A DNA stretch of 6,861 bases from CAYSHJ01 sp964589725 (GTDB taxonomy: Bacteria; Planctomycetota; Planctomycetia; Planctomycetales; Planctomycetaceae): assembly GCA_964589725.1 (NCBI GenBank), contig CAZPUJ010000303.1:1-6861 (forward strand). Direction: 5' to 3'. Within the stretch, counting starts at the first letter, position 1. Each line of letters opens with the position of its first letter. The translations under genes and the position numbers were made by a program. The notes under the pieces were generated by a model. It saw only the letters and a list, made by a program, of their open reading frames with translations, did no database searches and was not told where the DNA came from. Positions 6,686 through 6,861 of the stretch are shown one piece after another.

Positions 6686-6861
6686 CTAAAACAGCGTGTA
6701 AATGAACGGAGCCGCCACCGAGCTGCTGAAAAAAATCAACAAGCCGATCAACAGCAAGACCACGATGATCGGCGTCAGCCACCACTTCTTGCTGTGGATG
6801 AGAAAGTCGACGAACTCGGCGATCAGGCCGGTCGACGCCGCGGAGGCTTGGCGTTCGAAAT
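6686..6861 (-). CDS. DUF5989-type small membrane protein, 5' end outside window
   Basis: The last 57 residues and the TAG of a short protein that enters from the right edge. Visible order: FERQASAAS, an amphipathic GLIAEFVDFLIHSKKWW stretch, then one hydrophobic helix (about residues 28-44, TPIIVVLLLIGLLIFF) and the closing SSSVAAPFIYTLF. The KKWW-then-helix arrangement and the APFIYTLF end match what I remember of DUF5989, a family of about 50-60 residues often found beside SxtJ-type proteins and carbamoyltransferases. Little beyond the initiator Met is likely missing. If the assignment holds, the neighbouring genes past the window edge would be a carbamoyltransferase/SxtJ cluster. The molecular role is unknown; a single-span inner-membrane accessory protein is the simplest reading. 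The frame is too short and too truncated for a plain ORF search. Confidence 0.8.
   Translation of the reverse strand, partial: FERQASAASTGLIAEFVDFLIHSKKWWLTPIIVVLLLIGLLIFFSSSVAAPFIYTLF

Overview
The window looks like chromosomal DNA from a GC-rich planctomycete (Planctomycetota, probably Pirellulales or a related order). This rests on protein style, not on a marker gene: a secreted PQQ-like beta-propeller with the W-W-R-G-P-x-R-x-G opening typical of the phylum, an AXE1/dienelactone-hydrolase-like esterase domain, a small DUF5989 membrane protein, a HAMP-less HELKTP histidine kinase, and palindromic intergenic repeats of the kind I remember from planctomycete genomes. All six supported genes lie on the minus strand, so transcription runs from high to low coordinates. 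Long plus-strand open frames are shadows of these genes.

In transcription order: (a) 6861-6686, the 3' end of a DUF5989-type small membrane protein. (b) 6547-4169, a large exported protein that joins a seven-blade PQQ-like propeller to a complete serine-esterase domain. (c) 3979-2822, an exported TPR protein with a Gly/Trp/Tyr-rich N-terminal region and a proline-rich tail, preceded by a good sigma70-like promoter. (d) 2599-1856, a soluble DPM1-type polyprenyl-phosphate mannosyltransferase. (e) 1689-724 and 716-1 (cut by the window edge), a histidine kinase and an OmpR-type response regulator that form a tightly coupled two-gene operon.

Each junction between separate genes carries a palindrome just after the upstream stop codon: a C/G hairpin at 6634-6651, a 25-bp hairpin at 4101-4155, a compact hairpin at 2802-2820 followed by a second, imperfect element at 2650-2712, and a long inverted repeat built from AATGACG heptamers at 1732-1867. 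The last overlaps the end of the mannosyltransferase gene and supplies its stop codon. The kinase/regulator junction alone has none. The elements at 4101-4155 and 2650-2712 look like diverged members of one family.

I see no mobile-element gene, CRISPR array, tRNA or rRNA, and no multi-gene novel system. The genes do not form one obvious pathway. The points most worth a second look are the propeller-esterase fusion and the repeat that forms the end of the mannosyltransferase gene.
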